Shown piece after piece: positions 60,821 through 64,000 of a stretch of DNA of 64,000 nt. Origin of the DNA: Leeuwenhoekiella marinoflava DSM 3653 (lineage in GTDB: Bacteria; Bacteroidota; Bacteroidia; Flavobacteriales; Flavobacteriaceae); assembly GCF_900129005.1 (NCBI RefSeq), contig NZ_FQUN01000017.1, forward strand, positions 62,001-126,000, read 5' to 3'. Each line of letters begins with the position of its first letter. Within the stretch, counting starts at the first letter, position 1. The notes beneath the pieces are model-generated. The model ran no database searches. It saw only the letters and a list, made by a program, of their open reading frames with translations, and was not told the origin of the DNA. The position numbers and the translations under genes are program-made.

Positions 60821-61828
60821 TTAATCTTCTTGGTTTAAAAACCATTCAATCTTTTCTACTTCAGTCTTACAGCCGCAGTAAAAAGGTGCGCGCTCGTGTA
60901 ATTCAGAAGGTGTTCTTTCCATAATACGACCATAACCATCAGAAGCTTTACCACCTGCTTGTTCAGCAAGAAAAGCCATAGGATTACACTCATATAAAAG
61001 CCTCAGTTTGCCTTTAGGAGATGTAGTTCCTGTAGGGTAGAGATATACGCCGCCTAATAACATATTTCGGTGAAAATCTGCTACAAGTGAACCGATATAT
61101 CGAGAGGTAAATGGACGACTTTCTTCTTCATTCAGTTCTTGCGCCCAGCGTATAAACTTCTTGATTCCGGTAGGAAAGTGTACATAGTTACCCTCATTTA
61201 CAGAGTAAATTCTTCCGGAATTAGGATATGTCATATTAGGATGTGAGAGAAAAAAGGACCCAATACCAGGATCAAAAGTAAAGCCGTGTGTACCGTTACC
61301 GGTGGTATAAACCAGCATTGTTGAAGTACCATAAATAAGATACCCGGCAGCAACCTGATTGATACCCGGTTGTATAAAATCTTCTAATGTCACCGGAGTA
61401 CCTATAGGACTGATGCGACGATAGATACTAAAAATAGTACCTACGGTAATATCTACATCAATATTTGAAGAACCGTCAAGCGGATCTATAAGCACTACAT
61501 AGTTGGCGTTTTTATGGCGTTCTTCGTTAAAAACAATAAAATCTTCAAGCTCTTCAGAGGCAAGCCCGCAGATATCACCGCGATCGCGCAAGGTGCTTAT
61601 AAACATGTCATTGGCAAGAATGTCTAGCTTAGCTTGTACTTCGCCTTGCACGTTTTCTTTACCGGCTTTTCCGCGTATTTCTGCGAGTCCGGCTTTGTTG
61701 ATTTCTTGATTAACCATTTTTCCGGCAAGCCTAATCGCACTTAAAAGTGACGAAAGTTCGCCTTTTGCGTAGGGAAAATCTTTTTGGTTTTGAATGATAA
61801 ATTCGCCTAACGTGGTGTGTCTTTCCAT
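60821..61828 (-). CDS. fbp: Fructose-1,6-bisphosphatase, class I
   Basis: A 335-residue class I FBPase, the gluconeogenic step removing the 1-phosphate of fructose-1,6-bisphosphate. Motifs: [11 protein letters not shown], the metal-binding [32 protein letters not shown] and [21 protein letters not shown]. Growth on uronates yields pyruvate and glyceraldehyde-3-phosphate, so gluconeogenesis becomes essential; a LacI-type operator upstream suggests a regulatory tie to the pectin locus. Confidence 0.96.
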   Translation of the reverse strand: MERHTTLGEFIIQNQKDFPYAKGELSSLLSAIRLAGKMVNQEINKAGLAEIRGKAGKENVQGEVQAKLDILANDMFISTLRDRGDICGLASEELEDFIVFNEERHKNANYVVLIDPLDGSSNIDVDITVGTIFSIYRRISPIGTPVTLEDFIQPGINQVAAGYLIYGTSTMLVYTTGNGTHGFTFDPGIGSFFLSHPNMTYPNSGRIYSVNEGNYVHFPTGIKKFIRWAQELNEEESRPFTSRYIGSLVADFHRNMLLGGVYLYPTGTTSPKGKLRLLYECNPMAFLAEQAGGKASDGYGRIMERTPSELHERAPFYCGCKTEVEKIEWFLNQED

Positions 61829-62143
61829 AATTTTCTGGTGGTCGTAGTTGATGTAGAATAATAATGTTTTAAGCCGAAAATTTATAAAAAATGCTTTTTA
61901 CAATCGATTACAGCTTGGTTTTTATACGAATATTGCAATAATTCATACAGTAAATTTAATTTAAACTTTTGGGATTTACTGTTAGTTTAAGACATAATTA
62001 TTCTAATCTAGAATAATTTTTTATAGAAGACTTGAGCAGTGAAAATGCTTTTTAGAATGAGTCATCTAGAAGTTTTAAAATTAGCATAAAACAGAAGCTA
62101 TCTTTTTAAAAACCACTAATTTCGAGGGTAATTAACCATCATT
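61829..62143. other. Divergent spacer between fbp and NDH-2 with operator-like site and hairpin
   Basis: 315 bases without a gene. It contains a LacI-type site at 61899 (separate entry), an ATTGCAAT palindrome near 61930, and a perfect inverted repeat ATTATTCTA-ATC-TAGAATAAT (61997-62017) followed by T residues, which may be an operator of the ndh promoter. No promoter could be set with confidence on either strand. Confidence 0.5.
61899..61912 (-). promoter_or_regulatory. LacI-type operator site upstream of fbp
   Basis: On the minus strand TGTAATCGATTGTA, a full match to the TGYAATCGATTGYA pattern of the GH105 and GH28 operators, 71 bases before the fbp start codon. It does not follow a clear -7 box, unlike the other two. 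It may belong to the same regulator or to another LacI-family protein. Confidence 0.45.
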
Positions 62144-63409
62144 ATGAGTAAACACGTTGTTATAATAGGAGGAGGCTTCGCTGGTATCAATCTTGCCAGA
62201 AAACTTTGTAAGTCTTCAGCTTTTGAAATCACCTTAGTGGATAAGAATAATTACAATTTTTTTCCTCCTTTATTGTATCAAGTATCAACCGGTTTTTTAG
62301 ATCCTTCGAGTATTACTTTTCCATTTAGGAATTTATTTAGAGATCAGCAAAATTTCAGATTTAGAATGGGGACTTTTTTAGAAGTAAACCCTAAATCAAA
62401 AACAATTACTTTAGATAATGGAGAACTTAGTTATGACTATTTAGTTCTAGCTACAGGAACGCAAACTAATTTCTTTGGTCTTGACCAGATAGAGAAGCAC
62501 GCAATACCTATGAAAACGCTTGAAGATGCTCTTGAGATGCGTAATTTATTATTGCAACGTCTGGAGCAGGCTACCCGAATACCCGATCAATCGCAACGCT
62601 TGCCGTATTTAAATATGGTGATAGCAGGAGGAGGCCCTACCGGTGTAGAGATTTCAGGCGTATTTGCAGAGTTGCGTAACAATACGATACGAAAAGAATT
62701 CCCGGAATTAGTAGGTAGTGGATCTAGAATCTATTTAATAAATGGAGGAGGGGAGTTGTTATCGCCTATGAGTGAGAAAAGCCAGCAGTATACACTTAAA
62801 GAATTAGAAGAAATGGGTGTTGAGGTTTTGCTCAATACACGTGTTGTAGATTTTGATGGTGAAAAAGTGATGATGAAAGACGGTTCCCATATTTACAGTA
62901 AAAACTTGATATGGGCAACAGGTGTTACCGGTTACCGGTTTAATGGTTTACCTGATGAAGTCTATCAGCGCGGAAATCGCATTTTGGTAAACGGTATTAA
63001 TCAAGTACAAGGTTTTGAAACTATATATGCTTTAGGAGATTCGTCAATTAGTACAACAGATCTTAATTTTCCCAAAGGGCATCCTCAATTAGCTCAGGTA
63101 GCTATGCAGCAGGGTCGTGCTTTGGCTAAGAACTTAAAAGCAATAGAGGCTGGGAAAGAAACTAAAGCTTTTCAATATACAGATAAAGGTTCTATGGCTA
63201 TTATAGGAAGTAGTAAAGCTGTCGCAGATCTACCGAAACCCAGTTTACATTTTAATGGCTTCTTTGCGTGGTTTATTTGGTTATTTGTACATCTTTTTGC
63301 GCTTATAGATTATAGAAACCGAGTGCGTACCTTCTACAATTGGTCTACAGAGTACTTAAGTAAGAATCAAGATTTACGACTTATTATAAGACCAAAAAGG
63401 AACAGGTAA
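62144..63409 (+). CDS. ndh: Type II NADH:quinone oxidoreductase (NDH-2)
   Basis: A 421-residue FAD enzyme that passes electrons from NADH to quinone without pumping protons. The FAD loop is VIIGGGFAGINLARKL (6-20), the NADH loop IAGGGPTGVEISGVFAEL (about 168-185), and TIYALGDSSI binds FAD near 300. The C-terminal hydrophobic stretch FNGFFAWFIWLFVHLFALIDYRN (about 375-397) anchors it to the inner membrane. Flavobacteria often carry this kind of protein. It is divergent from fbp. Confidence 0.93.
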   Translation: MSKHVVIIGGGFAGINLARKLCKSSAFEITLVDKNNYNFFPPLLYQVSTGFLDPSSITFPFRNLFRDQQNFRFRMGTFLEVNPKSKTITLDNGELSYDYLVLATGTQTNFFGLDQIEKHAIPMKTLEDALEMRNLLLQRLEQATRIPDQSQRLPYLNMVIAGGGPTGVEISGVFAELRNNTIRKEFPELVGSGSRIYLINGGGELLSPMSEKSQQYTLKELEEMGVEVLLNTRVVDFDGEKVMMKDGSHIYSKNLIWATGVTGYRFNGLPDEVYQRGNRILVNGINQVQGFETIYALGDSSISTTDLNFPKGHPQLAQVAMQQGRALAKNLKAIEAGKETKAFQYTDKGSMAIIGSSKAVADLPKPSLHFNGFFAWFIWLFVHLFALIDYRNRVRTFYNWSTEYLSKNQDLRLIIRPKRNR

Positions 63410-63928
63410 ATATTTAACAAGTTAAATCTTACATTATTTGTTAGAGGTGTTTACTAAATTAATTAACTAAAAATTTAGTTTACACTAAAAGCAAGTCTTC
63501 ATCGTTTAAAAACAAATAACTTCTGATTATCAGAATTTTAAAATTTATTTTACTTGTAAAATTCATTGAAATTTGTTTGAATTTTAATAGATTTTTGACA
63601 TAAATCAAAATAATAAACTTGTATAAAATCATCAATTTGCTTGACTAAAACGATAAACCAAAGCTTTTTATCGATAGTATTGTGCCTTATGCGGATTGAA
63701 TTCCTAATTTTATTCTAAATAACTTGAATTACTCCTTCTCCAGAGTAAACGTTCAACCTTTAGCCCAACTTTAAATTTTCATTTAAAGATTTAAGGTTTT
63801 TTTACCCCCCCCTAAGTAAAAGAAGAATACTAATGATTTGACTGATAAGCATTTGAGCTTTTCGGTGTAGAATTCTTTTGTTCAAATTTTAATGTTTTTT
63901 AAACCTCTCAAACTAAAACACTTGTACT
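63410..63928. other. Gene-free A+T-rich spacer with an eight-C tract
   Basis: About 520 bases without supported gene. It has short A+T inverted repeats just after ndh (AACTAAA/TTTAGTT near 63465-63480) and a run of eight C residues at 63805-63812 after a T-run. The C-tract lies about 115 bases before the next start codon. No clear terminator for ndh was found. Confidence 0.5.
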
Positions 63929-64000
63929 ATGGTGAACTTTACTTATCGAAATTTTTATTTCAGAATTACTTTTTTACTGCTACTGTTATGTAGTGGTGGG
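63929..64000 (+). CDS. N-terminus of an exported protein (cut by window edge)
   Basis: Twenty-four codons from an ATG: a basic start (MVNFTYRNFYFR) followed by ITFLLLLLCSGG, a signal-peptide core. The frame is open to the edge. The mature protein is outside the window, so family and role are unknown. Confidence 0.55.
   Translation, partial: MVNFTYRNFYFRITFLLLLLCSGG

Noticed and set aside
1-64000. CRISPR arrays, tRNA or rRNA genes
   Set aside because: No regularly spaced repeats and no cloverleaf or rRNA-like stretches were noticed on either strand.

Overview
The window is a piece of a chromosome from a Flavobacteriaceae-type Bacteroidota, probably marine. Reasons: A+T-rich DNA; three SusC/SusD pairs; lipoproteins with short SusD-type lipoboxes; Bacteroidota promoters (TTTG, 19 bp, TAnnTTTG); a type II plus a type III glutamine synthetase; and DUF3078, DUF4861, DUF4998 and FAS1 families. 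No rRNA, tRNA, CRISPR array or intact transposase gene was seen.

Layout. 1-8938 is housekeeping: the 3' part of folP, a Ca2+/Na+ antiporter, divergent glutamine synthetases, a decayed fragment, purM, a DUF3078 outer-membrane protein and two uncharacterised genes. 8990-29740 (minus strand) is a polysaccharide utilisation locus read right to left: FAS1 lipoprotein, SusC, SusD, two FAS1 lipoproteins, a second SusC and SusD, a DUF4998 lipoprotein, an orphan small secreted protein, a sulfatase, a DUF4861 lipoprotein and rhamnose mutarotase. 30336-43384 (plus strand) holds GH105, a second DUF4861 protein, then kduI-kduD-uxaC-kdgK-kdgA, a three-gene TRAP transporter and uxaB-uxaA. 43423-44463 is a LacI-family regulator on the minus strand. 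44735-56108 (plus strand) holds GH28, a third SusCD pair, an esterase-pectin methylesterase fusion, a CE12 acetylesterase, an SDR-type fructuronate reductase, uxuA and kdgF. 56212-63409 returns to general functions: a DsbA-like protein, a MarR regulator, a CBU_0592-like membrane protein, a molybdate transporter with a separate Mop protein, fructose-1,6-bisphosphatase and NDH-2. A signal-peptide gene runs off the right edge.

How it works together. The central 47 kb is a nearly complete pectin / rhamnogalacturonan programme. Outer-membrane SusCD systems import fragments. CE8 and CE12 remove methyl and acetyl esters, GH28 cuts the galacturonan, and GH105 releases unsaturated uronate. The TRAP system probably takes uronates over the inner membrane. 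Three converging routes make 2-keto-3-deoxygluconate (KDG): KdgF-KduI-KduD for unsaturated uronate, UxaC-UxaB-UxaA for galacturonate, and UxaC-SDR-UxuA for glucuronate. KdgK and KdgA split KDG to pyruvate and glyceraldehyde-3-phosphate. No polysaccharide lyase was seen, so the source of unsaturated uronate must lie elsewhere.

Regulation. The GH105 and GH28 promoters have the same architecture: TTTG, 19 bp, a -7 box, then directly a 14-bp palindrome TGYAATCGATTGYA. This is the expected kind of operator for the LacI regulator encoded between them. A third match lies upstream of fbp. The kdu-uxa operon instead carries a different 29-bp palindrome over its promoter.
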